Part shown: one piece after another, positions 1 to 8,474 of the stretch
How the letters are laid out: every line of letters starts with the position of its first letter
Position numbering within the stretch: position 1 is the stretch's first letter
Source: an uncultured Collinsella sp.
GTDB lineage: Bacteria; Actinomycetota; Coriobacteriia; Coriobacteriales; Coriobacteriaceae
NCBI GenBank assembly: GCA_934654795.1
Contig: CAKUGT010000003.1
Coordinates: 1 to 64,000 of the forward strand
Direction of reading: 5' to 3'
Length of the DNA: 64,000 nucleotides
Position numbers and translations under genes: made by a program
The notes under the pieces: model-generated
Databases searched by the model: none
What the model was told of the DNA's origin: nothing
Seen by the model: only the letters and a program-made list of their open reading frames with translations

Positions 1-200
1 GCCCTTGGTCGAACTCTATAGTGCAGGTTATAGATTAAGCGATTCTTGAGCCAAGATTAATGTTGGATGAGTTTTTGCGCGGCGGTGGGAAAAGTATTAG
101 ACCTCGATAGCGGGAGATGGTGAGCCGATGACAAGCCGGCGGCAGAAATGGGATAAGCAAGGCGAACGGATCATATGGATCAAAATCGCGTTGCAAAAGT
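1..200. other. Leading intergenic sequence, no gene recognised
   Basis: All three forward frames hit stops within the first 50 bases (for example TAG at 19-21). A short open stretch that enters from the left and stops near 49 could be the tail of an upstream gene, but it is too short to identify. No tRNA, terminator or clear promoter is visible. Confidence 0.4.
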
Positions 201-851
201 ATGAAAATATCCTACAATTGCAACATGAAGTACTTTAGCAACATAACGGCGATAAGCGTGCTTTCCGAGAGCGAGGGCGTGTTCACCACAGCCCAGGCAG
301 CTCGCATGGACATCTCTCGAGATGCGCTGGCACACTCATGCCGTGCGGGTCGTCTTGAACGGATATGCCACGGCGCCTACCGGATGGCTGGAACACAGCG
401 CCGAGACACCGACGAGCTCAACGCTTTTTGGAAGCTCACCAATCCTTCCCTTTGCGCGTGGGAGAGAAAGCGCCAGTGGGATGGCATTGCCGTGAGCGGT
501 ACGACTGCGGCGAACCTACAGCAAATGGGCGATTTCTATCTGTCCCCCTACAGAATGACCGCACCCATGCGCATCAATACAAGAAACGAATCCCTTTCTT
601 TTGCAAAGCGCGAGATTGCGGAGCAGGATATCGTTTGGCTCGACGGCCTGCCGGTAACCAAGCCCGAGCGCACGCTTGTCGATCTTTGCCTCGATTGCGA
701 GGACCCCTCATTAATTATCGATGCCTATCACGACGCGCTTGGACGTGGGCTCGATATGCAACGGCTGAAGGATCTTGTAGAAGAGAACTTTAAAACCGCC
801 AAACGACGCGAGTTAATGGCGCCTTTGCTGATAGCTCTAGGTTGTGACTGA
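201..851 (+). CDS. AbiEi-type antitoxin-like protein (type IV TA, orphan)
   Basis: The 216-residue product begins with a winged-helix module of AbiEi type. It reads SESEGVFTTAQAARMDISRD, then a basic loop with RLERICHGAYRM (about residues 20-63). A middle region follows with GLPVTKPERTLVDLC (about 149-163), typical of the DNA-binding antitoxins of AbiE systems, which repress their own operon and oppose an AbiEii nucleotidyltransferase. No AbiEii-like gene follows, because the next gene is a DNA methylase, so the protein looks orphaned. ATG codons at 201 and 225 are both possible and neither has a good ribosome site. Lower GC than the housekeeping genes further right suggests acquisition. The family assignment is from motif memory; a role as a free-standing regulator is inference. 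Confidence 0.7.
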   Translation: MKISYNCNMKYFSNITAISVLSESEGVFTTAQAARMDISRDALAHSCRAGRLERICHGAYRMAGTQRRDTDELNAFWKLTNPSLCAWERKRQWDGIAVSGTTAANLQQMGDFYLSPYRMTAPMRINTRNESLSFAKREIAEQDIVWLDGLPVTKPERTLVDLCLDCEDPSLIIDAYHDALGRGLDMQRLKDLVEENFKTAKRRELMAPLLIALGCD

Positions 852-1037
852 ATACGCAGGCCTGATGTTGGCTAGTTGCAAGTTGGGGCAATTGTTTGTC
901 CGTGCGACACGTTAATCTAAGTTACCGTTGAAAGGCGTTGCAACAAAGTGTTGCAACTGCCATGCATCGCGTTTAATCTTGATAACGCTGTGTCAATTAG
1001 CGGACAGTTCATCCGTAGTTTGTTCCGATTGGATAGC

Positions 1038-2213
1038 ATGAAAGACGTTAGGGAAGAGATAACTGCCAAACGCAAGGAGCTCGCGCTGACTCAGAAGGAG
1101 TTCGCCGCCGCTCTTGGCATGGGACCTAATGGTGATAGAACCGTCCGGCGTTGGGAGACTGGCGAGACCAGTCCATCTGCTACGGAGCTCACGTTTATAC
1201 GCTCCCTAGGTTATCAGGCGCCCTTTGCGCAGGGTGATCGGGAGGACGCTCCTTTCACTTACATTGACCTATTTGCTGGTATCGGTGGCATTCGCTTGCC
1301 GTTCCAAGAACTTGGTGGCAAGTGCGTTTTTTCTTGCGAGTGGGATAAATATGCACAGAAGACGTACCGCATGAATTACGGTGATCAGCCAGCTGGGGAC
1401 ATTCATGACGTTCGTTCGGACGACATTCCAAAATTTAACGTTTTATTGGCGGGATTTCCGTGCCAGCCATTCTCGCTCGCGGGCGTTTCAAAGAAAAAAT
1501 CGATGGGACGTGCTACTGGCTTTGAAGACAAGACGCAGGGGACATTATTTTTCGAAGTAGCTCGTATTATTCGCGACAAAAAACCTGATGCTTTCCTGCT
1601 GGAAAACGTTAAAAACCTAACGAGTCACGATCGCGGCAAGACCTTCAGGATTATTATGCAGACCCTTAAGGACGAGCTTGGTTACGATGTGCACTACAAG
1701 GTTCTTGATAGCAAGAATTGGACTTGCCAGCATCGTGAGCGCATTTACATTGTTGGCTTTAAGAAAAAAACTAATTTTGATTGGGACCAACTAGAGCTTG
1801 GGGGCGGTGGGCACACCGTCGGGGAGATTCTTGAAGATGCTCCTGATGATCGATACGTTCTTTCCGACAAACTGTGGGCTTATTTGCGTGCATATAAGGA
1901 AAAGCATCAGGCGGCAGGCAATGGCTTTGGCTATAGCACGGTTGGCCCCAATGACACGACAAGGACGCTTTCAGCACGCTATCACAAGGACGGAAGTGAG
2001 ATTCTTGTTTCACGTGGCGAGGGGAAGAATCCTCGCAAGCTGACTCCGCGTGAATGTGCCCGACTTCAAGGGTTCCCCGATCAATTCATTATTCCGGTTT
2101 CGGATACGCAGGCATATCATCAATTTGGTAATTCTGTCACCGTACCGGCTGTGCGAGCAGTGGCCAAGCTGATGATGGGAGCGTATTTCGATGGACTACG
2201 GAGTTCTGAGTAG
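1038..2213 (+). CDS. DNA (cytosine-5) methyltransferase, Dcm/M.EcoRII type, with N-terminal HTH
   Basis: This is a 5-methylcytosine methylase of the Dcm/M.EcoRII branch. It would protect CCWGG-like sites, by family inference. Motif I is YIDLFAGIGGIRLPF (near residue 73), motif IV is GFPCQPFSLAGVSKKKS with the catalytic Cys, motif VI is LLENVKNL, motif VIII is QHRERIYIVG, motif IX is KLTPRECARLQGFP and motif X is YHQFGNSVTVPAVRAV. Residues 1-60 form an XRE-like helix-turn-helix (LTQKEFAAALGMG, then TVRRWETGETSPS), so the enzyme may also regulate its own promoter, as known for related enzymes such as M.SsoII. The ATG at 1038 starts exactly at the HTH; an in-frame GTG at 948 would add 30 unlikely residues. 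It overlaps the nuclease gene by 23 bases, a typical R-M arrangement. Confidence 0.93.
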   Translation: MKDVREEITAKRKELALTQKEFAAALGMGPNGDRTVRRWETGETSPSATELTFIRSLGYQAPFAQGDREDAPFTYIDLFAGIGGIRLPFQELGGKCVFSCEWDKYAQKTYRMNYGDQPAGDIHDVRSDDIPKFNVLLAGFPCQPFSLAGVSKKKSMGRATGFEDKTQGTLFFEVARIIRDKKPDAFLLENVKNLTSHDRGKTFRIIMQTLKDELGYDVHYKVLDSKNWTCQHRERIYIVGFKKKTNFDWDQLELGGGGHTVGEILEDAPDDRYVLSDKLWAYLRAYKEKHQAAGNGFGYSTVGPNDTTRTLSARYHKDGSEILVSRGEGKNPRKLTPRECARLQGFPDQFIIPVSDTQAYHQFGNSVTVPAVRAVAKLMMGAYFDGLRSSE

Positions 2214-3402
2214 CTATTTTGACGGCGCGGTTGCGAAGAAACTCGTTGCTGTTGATATTGATAGAAAACGCAGCAACCAGCATGAATTCAACGGAACTGC
2301 GGAGCTCCGTTCCCTGTTTGGCGACGATGATATAAGAAATATACCGACGACCTTCGTATTTCTTTGCGACGATGCAGACCCTTTGTTTGATCACGGGTTT
2401 ACGACTTGGTACGACGCGCGCAGGAAGCATCCGACTAGGACAGAATACAGGCTCTATTACAACGATAGCGAAGCGATACGAGCCTCGAGAATCGGTGACC
2501 TGATGGTCATTGCACCTTCAGACGAGCATGGTCTTCTGATTGTATTTGCTAGACAAGGATCAAATGCCGAGTGCCAATTAAGATGGCTTTTCGGTTTGAA
2601 CGAAGTTGACGACAGTGGTTTTTCGCGGTCAACCGCAGATGACAGGCGAATAGACTCAATCGCCGCATCCATTCTTGAAGCGATTGGCATCGAAGTTTCG
2701 CTTCCCACGTCGGCTGTTACGTATTTGGATGAAATGGTCGAAAAGTTCGGTGATTCTTTTCCCAAAGGGATTGAATTCACGAGGTATTCCATCTCGACTT
2801 TGGGTGTGCTTGATTGGAGGAGCAACCCCGACAAGTGCCTTCTTGACTGCTATGAGCGAGAAGAGATTCTCTTTAAGGTATTCGAGAGGCATTTGCTTGA
2901 GCGCGATTTGGCTCCCTATCTAAGAGGCGATCTCGATGTTGATGGAGTGTTACGGACCACGATGTCAGCTTTCCAGCGGAGGAAATCGCGCGCGGGAACT
3001 GCTTTCGAGCATCAACTTGAGTACCTGTTTAAGGGATGGGGCATAAGTTATTCCGCTCAGCCGTATACTGAGGGCAAATCAAAGCCAGATTTCATTATGC
3101 CGTCGATTGAGGCTTATAGAAATCCTTTGTATCCTGCCGAGAAGCTGACCATGCTTGGCGCAAAAACGACCGTTAAAGAGCGCTGGCGCCAAGTGTTGGA
3201 AGAAGCGGATAGAATTGAAAATAAGCATTTGATTACACTTGATGTGGCGGTGAGCACTGAGTACACGGACTCGATGCGCAGGCATAGTCTCCAACTGGTT
3301 GTGCCTCGTCCTGTATTTGGTTCATTTACGGCTGAACAGCAAAGCTGGCTGATGGACGTAGGGGAGTTTTGCCAACTACTGGTCGATAAAGAACGACAAT
3401 AG
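2191..3402 (+). CDS. Type II restriction endonuclease, EcoRII family
   Basis: The 403-residue product is almost exactly EcoRII length. The C-terminal half carries the EcoRII catalytic signature: FEHQLEYLFKGWGI, then KPDFIMPS (Asp300), LGAKTTVKERWRQVL (Lys325) and HLITLDVAVS. The positions of Asp and Lys match the PD-(D/E)XK core of EcoRII within one residue as I recall it. The N-terminal half corresponds in length to the EcoRII effector domain that makes cleavage depend on a second site. The ATG at 2191 is preceded by GGGAG and lies inside the end of the methylase gene, so the two are co-transcribed. Expected activity is cleavage at CCWGG; the exact site is inferred from the family. Confidence 0.9.
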   Translation: MDYGVLSSYFDGAVAKKLVAVDIDRKRSNQHEFNGTAELRSLFGDDDIRNIPTTFVFLCDDADPLFDHGFTTWYDARRKHPTRTEYRLYYNDSEAIRASRIGDLMVIAPSDEHGLLIVFARQGSNAECQLRWLFGLNEVDDSGFSRSTADDRRIDSIAASILEAIGIEVSLPTSAVTYLDEMVEKFGDSFPKGIEFTRYSISTLGVLDWRSNPDKCLLDCYEREEILFKVFERHLLERDLAPYLRGDLDVDGVLRTTMSAFQRRKSRAGTAFEHQLEYLFKGWGISYSAQPYTEGKSKPDFIMPSIEAYRNPLYPAEKLTMLGAKTTVKERWRQVLEEADRIENKHLITLDVAVSTEYTDSMRRHSLQLVVPRPVFGSFTAEQQSWLMDVGEFCQLLVDKERQ

Positions 3403-3445
3403 TTCATTTCTATACCGGAGTTTTACATAGCCAGCTTAATAATAA

Positions 3446-3485
3446 GCGCGCAAGTGCGTCGGGCATAAATGACGTCCTTGCGCGC
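3446..3485. terminator. Convergent hairpin between restriction gene and AIPR-like gene
   Basis: Arms GCGCGCAAG (3446-3454) and CTTGCGCGC (3477-3485) are perfect complements. They sit between two convergent genes (stops at 3402 and 3508), so the hairpin could end transcription from both sides. There is no strong T run. Confidence 0.5.
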
Positions 3486-3507
3486 CGATGCTTTGCCTAA
3501 GTATCCG

Positions 3508-4917
3508 CTAGCCCATAAGAACTGCGAGCTTCATCGAGTTTTCAACGGCGGTGTAGCTCATAGCGCCCTTGCCGACCTTTTGCGGATCGTAGTCAGATTG
3601 CTGAATGACACCGCTGTATTGAGCGACGACATTTTCAAATGCCGGGCTATCGAGGAACTTGTGAGGATCAGTTTTCCAATATACCTTCCCCTGATCATCT
3701 GCTTCCATCAATGCGCGGAGGCCACAGACTAGGGGGTAGATAAAGCCATCAGGAACAGGATTGTCCGTTGCCTTTTCAAAGAAGGGAGTTTTGTATTCAT
3801 TGCGACTATTCTTAAGGCTCTTAACGGCGCCGATTTTTCCGTAGCTTCCTGTTTTGTTGTAGTGCTTGGGGAAACGCGAATAGATTTCATCGTATAGACC
3901 GGGAAGGTCCGTAGCCACTTTGAGTGCGCTGAGAACTTGCGGATTCTTGAGTTCGCGTCGCGCTGAACCAGCAGCTTTGCTTACTCGGTCATCCCTCATA
4001 AGCTGCAAGAACTTTTCCTGGCACTTCTCCTTGCCGCTATAGACTAGGGGAAGTTGTGGCGCTTCGATGTCGCCAGAGGTGACGTTACTCGAGATGAGCG
4101 ATAACGGGATCCAAGAGAGTGCGACAAGCTTTCTGGATTCAATGGGGTTGCCGTCGTTGGTTTTCCAGCTGATTTTGGCTGCAAATTCAGGATATTTTTC
4201 GGCATAAAGAGCCTTAAAGGAATCGAAAAGACCTTCCTGATTGCCCTTGGTGCCTTGTGTGAGTTGAGCGTTATTGTTGCGAGCGTCGCAGATTTCCAAA
4301 AGTGAGGTGCGGAAGTTCTCAACGCAGAGCGCATCGTTTGGGTCGGTTGGAACGAGCAATTCGACAGGAATCGAGAAGTCTAGAGTGCTTATGCCTTTCT
4401 CTTTGAGGGCTGCTTTTTCTTCACGGAGAAGTGACAGGTACTCTTCAATATCGGTTCGACGGTTCATCCATGTTTGCTTGAATGAATCCCAGATTGTGAC
4501 TTCGTTCTTTTTGGGAGGTCGATAGCCAAGCGCATGTTCGGCTTCGCTGAGAATGTAGCTGCCGATTGCGAGTGTGTTGTGGCCGCCGTCAAGAATTCCC
4601 TCAACTTCGTCGTGAGAAGCAAAGCTTAGACGATAACGCCCGCGATCAAGGGACTCGTAGCTCGAGGACGCGAGCAGAATTCCCTTTGATTTAAAAGGGA
4701 AGAGCTTTTGCGTGGAAGAAAGCTCATCAGCGCGAATGGATGCCTGAATAGCATCGGTCACTGAGCCCAAACGGGAATTGCGGGGGTTGGCATCGAGATC
4801 GAGAGTGTCGATAATTTTGATAATGGATTTGGGGGACATCAGCCCGACGATCTTTTTAATGTCTCCAACTTTTTGCTCGTAGCTGTCGGTAAAGCGAACA
4901 ATAATGTCGGTGCTCAT
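3508..4917 (-). CDS. AIPR-like (abortive infection phage resistance) protein
   Basis: The product has 469 residues. A central signature GILDGGHNTLAIGSYIL (about residues 108-124) follows a stretch reading FPFKSKGILLASSSYESL. This resembles the AIPR family and more loosely the DGQHR domain, where a small DG(G/Q)H-type motif follows a hydrophobic strand. A later segment, CDARNNNAQLTQGTKGN, fits the N-rich NxQ region of AIPR proteins. AIPR proteins are known from phage abortive-infection and R-M-associated loci, and here the gene lies beside a complete EcoRII-like system. The start has AAAGGG upstream on the minus strand. No membrane segment or nuclease motif is evident. The biochemical role is unknown and the family call is moderate. 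Confidence 0.6.
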   Translation of the reverse strand: MSTDIIVRFTDSYEQKVGDIKKIVGLMSPKSIIKIIDTLDLDANPRNSRLGSVTDAIQASIRADELSSTQKLFPFKSKGILLASSSYESLDRGRYRLSFASHDEVEGILDGGHNTLAIGSYILSEAEHALGYRPPKKNEVTIWDSFKQTWMNRRTDIEEYLSLLREEKAALKEKGISTLDFSIPVELLVPTDPNDALCVENFRTSLLEICDARNNNAQLTQGTKGNQEGLFDSFKALYAEKYPEFAAKISWKTNDGNPIESRKLVALSWIPLSLISSNVTSGDIEAPQLPLVYSGKEKCQEKFLQLMRDDRVSKAAGSARRELKNPQVLSALKVATDLPGLYDEIYSRFPKHYNKTGSYGKIGAVKSLKNSRNEYKTPFFEKATDNPVPDGFIYPLVCGLRALMEADDQGKVYWKTDPHKFLDSPAFENVVAQYSGVIQQSDYDPQKVGKGAMSYTAVENSMKLAVLMG

Positions 4918-5000
4918 AGCGAAACCCTTTCGTCTAAAGTAGTCAAAACAACAGGCCTGCGCTCTTGGAGTGCCGGAGATTGAAAGGGAGCATCGCTAAC

Positions 5001-5021
5001 AAAAAAGCTGGTCTCCCAGCT
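5001..5021 (-). terminator. Strong minus-strand intrinsic terminator with no visible gene upstream
   Basis: Read on the minus strand: AGCTGG, loop GAGA, CCAGCT, then six T. It lies upstream of the AIPR-like start (4917), so it would stop a minus-strand transcript that begins somewhere between 5022 and 5265. Confidence 0.65.
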
Positions 5022-5304
5022 CTAGACGAAAGCCATAACGGTGATCGGGCGTTATGGTGTTGTGCCTAGAGACATCCGTCTCATCTTCCAGCCCCTATCC
5101 AGGAAGCTTGATCGAAGGATCTCACTGACCGAGGAAGAGATCAAGATCTGTGGGCATATAAATCGGGTCCCTTCTACGTGAACGGTAGGTAAGCGGTGGT
5201 GATCGGTATTTTGTGTCCGCACGACGTGTGACACTTAACCTGCCGTCCTATTCTGCCGCGACGGTATGAATTTGAACAACGACCCTCTAAGGAGTTCGAT
5301 ATCG
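5022..5304. other. Intergenic remnant with short open frame and inverted repeat
   Basis: An inverted repeat CCATAACG (5033-5040) / CGTTATGG (5050-5057) overlaps a short plus-strand open frame from GTG 5041 to TGA 5181 (46 codons). Its product contains RDIRLIFQPLSRKLDRR and then SLTEEEIKICGHI, with protein-like composition but no family I recognise. It may be the stump of a deleted gene. A 60-codon minus frame (5052-5234) is no more convincing. The segment ends at the ribosome site of the next gene. Confidence 0.35.
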
Positions 5305-5544
5305 ATGAGTGACAACACCAAGCATCTCGCAAAGAAATGCGTTAAGGACGCAGGACCGTGCATCGCGCTGTGCGTGGCCGGCGCGACGGTCGCGCTATTG
5401 GCTGTTCTGGGGCCGTTCGACGTGCTTCGAAGCGCCAGCTCTCTGCATGTTTGCATGGCCCTTGCCGGAGCCATGATGACCGGCGGCGTGCTCGATCTGA
5501 TCTTTTGGGTGTTTGACCCGTTTGGATGGAAGAACGAGGGGTAA
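5305..5544 (+). CDS. Small two-helix membrane protein, unknown function
   Basis: The 79-residue product has two hydrophobic segments: CIALCVAGATVALLAVLG (about 18-35) and VCMALAGAMMTGGVLDLIFW (about 48-67). They are separated by a short loop, with charged ends outside. The start is set by AAGGAG at 5289-5294, ten bases before ATG 5305; an in-frame ATG at 5266 would add 13 polar residues with no ribosome site. It ends 40 bases before the phosphoesterase pair and may share its transcript. I recognise no family. Confidence 0.6.
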   Translation: MSDNTKHLAKKCVKDAGPCIALCVAGATVALLAVLGPFDVLRSASSLHVCMALAGAMMTGGVLDLIFWVFDPFGWKNEG

Positions 5545-5584
5545 GCCCTAAGGGACGGATGCCCCGCAGCGTTAGGAGGTCCCC

Positions 5585-6223
5585 TTGATTTGGTTTACCA
5601 GCGATACTCACTTTGGACACGAGAACATGCTGCGGCTCGCCGACAGGCCTTGGTCGACTGTTGCGCAGATGAACGACGCCATGGTCGCGAGCATTAATGG
5701 CAAAGTCGCTGTGGACGACGAGCTTTACATTTTGGGTGATTTCAGCTTTAAGATGACGGCCCAAGAGGCCTACGAGCTGCGCAAAAGCATTGCCTGCAAG
5801 CGCATTCATCTACTGCCCGGCAACCACGACAAAGACTGGACGCAGCCTGCGGTAGCGGATGCTTTTATCGTCGAGCCGCCCATTTGCGTGCTCAGGATCG
5901 ACCGCCAGAAAATCGTGCTGAGCCACTATCCCATGGTCGACTGGCAGGGCATGTCGCACGGCAGCTGGCATCTGCACGGGCATATCCATAGCTGCGGCGG
6001 CGCGTATAACAAGTTCAACCTTCGGCAGGGGCTGCTGCGCTATGACGTGGGCGTGGACGCCAACGGTTACGCCCCGGTAAGTTTGGATGAGCTCAAGTTA
6101 TGGTTTGCGCAGGTAGACGAGCTGGTGCAGTGCGTTAAATGGCCGTGGTGGGTCAACGCCACGGGCGACGAGCAGATCGAGCGCGATCTCGAAACCTATA
6201 AGAGGGAAGTGGTGATCCGATGA
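5585..6223 (+). CDS. Metallophosphoesterase (calcineurin-like fold)
   Basis: The 212-residue product has the calcineurin-like metal-binding series: FTSDTHFGHENM near the start (D-x-H), ILGDFSFK (GD), LLPGNHDKDW (GNHD), VLSHYPM (H) and HLHGHIHS (GHxH) near residue 140. The spacing resembles small stand-alone phosphoesterases. The substrate is unknown. The TTG start at 5585 is preceded by TAGGAGGT. The stop overlaps the next gene's ATG (ATGA at 6220-6223), showing translational coupling to a second enzyme of the same superfamily. Confidence 0.85.
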   Translation: MIWFTSDTHFGHENMLRLADRPWSTVAQMNDAMVASINGKVAVDDELYILGDFSFKMTAQEAYELRKSIACKRIHLLPGNHDKDWTQPAVADAFIVEPPICVLRIDRQKIVLSHYPMVDWQGMSHGSWHLHGHIHSCGGAYNKFNLRQGLLRYDVGVDANGYAPVSLDELKLWFAQVDELVQCVKWPWWVNATGDEQIERDLETYKREVVIR

Positions 6224-6960
6224 CGGTCTATGTGACGGGCGATATTCACGGCGGCCTCGACATGCAAAAGCTGCGCGATTGGGACCTTGGGGATAGCCTG
6301 ACGAGCGACGACTATCTCATCGTCGCCGGCGACTTTGGCTTTCCGTGGGATTTCTCTGCCGAGGAGTGTGCCGACATCGCTTGGCTGGAGTCGCGCCCCT
6401 ATACCGTGCTGTTCGTCGACGGCAACCACGAACGTTTCGACCACTGGGCTGAGCGCCCCATGGAGCTGTGGCATGGTGGGTTGACGCAGCGTCTGTCGGA
6501 CACCTCGCCCATGCGGCGCCTGACGCGCGGCGAGGTTTTTGAGCTCGACGGCTCAACGGTCTTTACCATGGGCGGCGCCACGAGTGTGGACAAGGAATAC
6601 CGCATTCCGTATTCCAGCTGGTGGCCGCAGGAACTGCCGGACGAGCGCAACTTTGAGGAGGCACGGACAAAGCTCGACGGCGTGGGCTGGAAGGTCGACT
6701 ACGTGATCACCCACACCTGCTCCACGCGCATGCTTTCGCCCACGCTCTATCCGGGGCCCGGCTGGAATTGCCCTGCCGTTGATCGGCTTACGGCATTTTT
6801 CGATGAGCTGGAAGACCGCTTGGACTACAGGCGCTGGTACTACGGGCATTTTCATCGAGATGCCAACCCCGCCGAGCGTCATACCGTGCTCTACGACTGC
6901 ATCGTTCGCTTGGGCGACGAACTCCAGCCCTGGGATGTTGCGCAGGGGTGGGGTGCCTGA
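6220..6960 (+). CDS. Metallophosphoesterase, coupled to the preceding one
   Basis: The 246-residue product has VTGDIHGGLD (D-x-H), IVAGDFGFPW (GD), LFVDGNHERFDHW (GNHE), VITHTCSTRM (H) and YYGHFHRD (GHxH). This is a complete calcineurin-like site but of a different subgroup (GNHE) from its neighbour. Substrate unknown; small-molecule or nucleic-acid phosphodiesters are possible. The gene starts within the stop of the upstream phosphoesterase (4-base overlap), so both are made from one message. It runs straight into the convergent gluQ gene, with adjacent stops and no intergenic terminator. Confidence 0.85.
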   Translation: MTVYVTGDIHGGLDMQKLRDWDLGDSLTSDDYLIVAGDFGFPWDFSAEECADIAWLESRPYTVLFVDGNHERFDHWAERPMELWHGGLTQRLSDTSPMRRLTRGEVFELDGSTVFTMGGATSVDKEYRIPYSSWWPQELPDERNFEEARTKLDGVGWKVDYVITHTCSTRMLSPTLYPGPGWNCPAVDRLTAFFDELEDRLDYRRWYYGHFHRDANPAERHTVLYDCIVRLGDELQPWDVAQGWGA

Positions 6961-7965
6961 TTACTCAGCCGTTACGGTGATGTTCTCCCTGTGCTTGCGG
7001 ATAACATCCCAGCTAAAATGCTCGACCAGCTGCTCGGCAGAGCGCGGCGTGGTACCCGGCGCGATGCCCGTTTGCCCGGCGAGCCAGCCCAGCAGCGCTT
7101 CGGGCGTGCCAAAGCGGGCGCGGAGTTCGCCCAGGTCCAGATCGCGGTCTCGTTTGGAAAGGCGGCGGCCGTCCGGTGCCATGAGCAGCGGAATATGTGC
7201 ATAGTGCGGCGTGGGCAGTCCCAACAGGTGCTGCAGATAGATCTGGCGCGGCGTGGACCCCAGCAGGTCGCATCCGCGCACGACCTCGGTGACGCCCATG
7301 GCAGCGTCGTCGACCACCACGGCTAGCTGATAGGCAAACACGCCGTCGCTGCGGCGCACCAAAAAGTCGCCGCACTCGGTGGCGAGTGCTTCGCATTGGG
7401 CGCCGTACGTGCGGTCCACAAATTCGATCACGTCGTCTGCGAGGTCGTCGACGGTGGGCACGCACAGACGTGTGGCCGGGGCGCGCAGGGCGCTGCGGCG
7501 GGCCACCTCCTCGGCCGAAAGACTTCGGCAGGCGCCACGGTAGATGGGCGTGCCGTCGCTCGCGTGCGGTGCGCTCGCGGCGTGGAGCTCGGCGCGCGTG
7601 CAAAAGCAGGGATAGGTGAGGCCGGCGTCTTGCAGCTGGTGCAGGGCGTCCTCGTACAAGTCCAGGCGGTCGTGCTGGTAGTAGGGGCCTTCGTCCCACT
7701 CCAGCCCCAGCCAAGCCAGGTCGTCAATCAATTGAGTGGCAAGTTTGGGGCGCTTGCAGCGATCGTCCAGGTCCTCAATGCGTAACACGATACTGCCGCC
7801 CTGGCTGCGGGCCGAAAGCCATGCGCACAGGCAGCTGAACACGTTGCCCAGGTGCATGCGGCCCGAGGGCGACGGGGCAAAGCGCCCCACGACGGGCGCG
7901 GGAGCGGCCGGCGTCGTTGGCGCGTCGGCGGCGGTTGTTGCTATGTTGCGTGCGTTGATGTCCAT
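6961..7965 (-). CDS. gluQ: Glutamyl-Q tRNA(Asp) synthetase (GluQ)
   Basis: The product is a truncated class I glutamyl-tRNA synthetase paralogue lacking the anticodon-binding domain. It attaches glutamate to queuosine in tRNA-Asp. It shows RFAPSPSGRMHLGN (HIGH equivalent), RIEDLDDR, a zinc-site pattern CFCTRAEL followed by YRGACRS, and RRLSKRDRDL (KMSKS equivalent). Length is 334 residues from the chosen ATG at 7965. An upstream in-frame start at 8079 would add 38 Ala/Arg-rich residues that do not fit the family. Residues 1-24 before VVGRFAPSP are an Ala/Thr/Pro-rich leader, slightly longer than usual. Confident family call. Confidence 0.88.
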   Translation of the reverse strand: MDINARNIATTAADAPTTPAAPAPVVGRFAPSPSGRMHLGNVFSCLCAWLSARSQGGSIVLRIEDLDDRCKRPKLATQLIDDLAWLGLEWDEGPYYQHDRLDLYEDALHQLQDAGLTYPCFCTRAELHAASAPHASDGTPIYRGACRSLSAEEVARRSALRAPATRLCVPTVDDLADDVIEFVDRTYGAQCEALATECGDFLVRRSDGVFAYQLAVVVDDAAMGVTEVVRGCDLLGSTPRQIYLQHLLGLPTPHYAHIPLLMAPDGRRLSKRDRDLDLGELRARFGTPEALLGWLAGQTGIAPGTTPRSAEQLVEHFSWDVIRKHRENITVTAE

Positions 7966-8474
7966 GCGGACGAGTATAGCGCGGGGCGCGGTGGGGGAGA
8001 CGCTGCCGTTGCCTGCAAGTTGCTGAGGCCGCGCGTTGCGCGTGCCGGACCACCGACTCGGCGCCTTAATCGTCGTCAATCAATCTAGCCCTCAAACGAC
8101 AGAAACCCCGGCAGCTCTTCGCAACTGCCGGGGTTTCCGCGGAAAAGGGGGACATGATCCTCGAGCGGACGGCAAAGGGGCAAACCGTTTTCGCTCAACT
8201 GCTTTATGCCCCTCAACTGGCGGCTCAATCAGCGCATGCCGCGCCCACACAAAGCCGCTACACCTGTGATGGAGCTATGAAGTGGTATCTATTGCCGGAG
8301 CGGGCTATGCCAAGGAGTGTCCCAGATTGCCGACAGATAAGGAACGTCCCCAGGCGCCGGCGGCGGGCGTGACTTTTGTCCCGTTTTGATGCTCCGCTGA
8401 CCTAGATGTTCGTCACATGAACCCGCAAACGTGGGACAATGACGCTACTGGTACCACAGACAAAGGATGTGCCT
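7966..8474. repeat. Divergent intergenic region with perfect hairpin
   Basis: This is the divergent promoter region between gluQ and the DUF2207 gene. A 13-bp perfect inverted repeat, GAAACCCCGGCAG (8102-8114) and CTGCCGGGGTTTC (8125-8137), has a 10-base loop but no T run on either side. It may be an attenuator or a repeat rather than a terminator. Around 8316-8340 there are GTGTCCC and GGAACGTCCCC strings like the REP-type repeats elsewhere in the window. No gene is visible. Confidence 0.45.
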
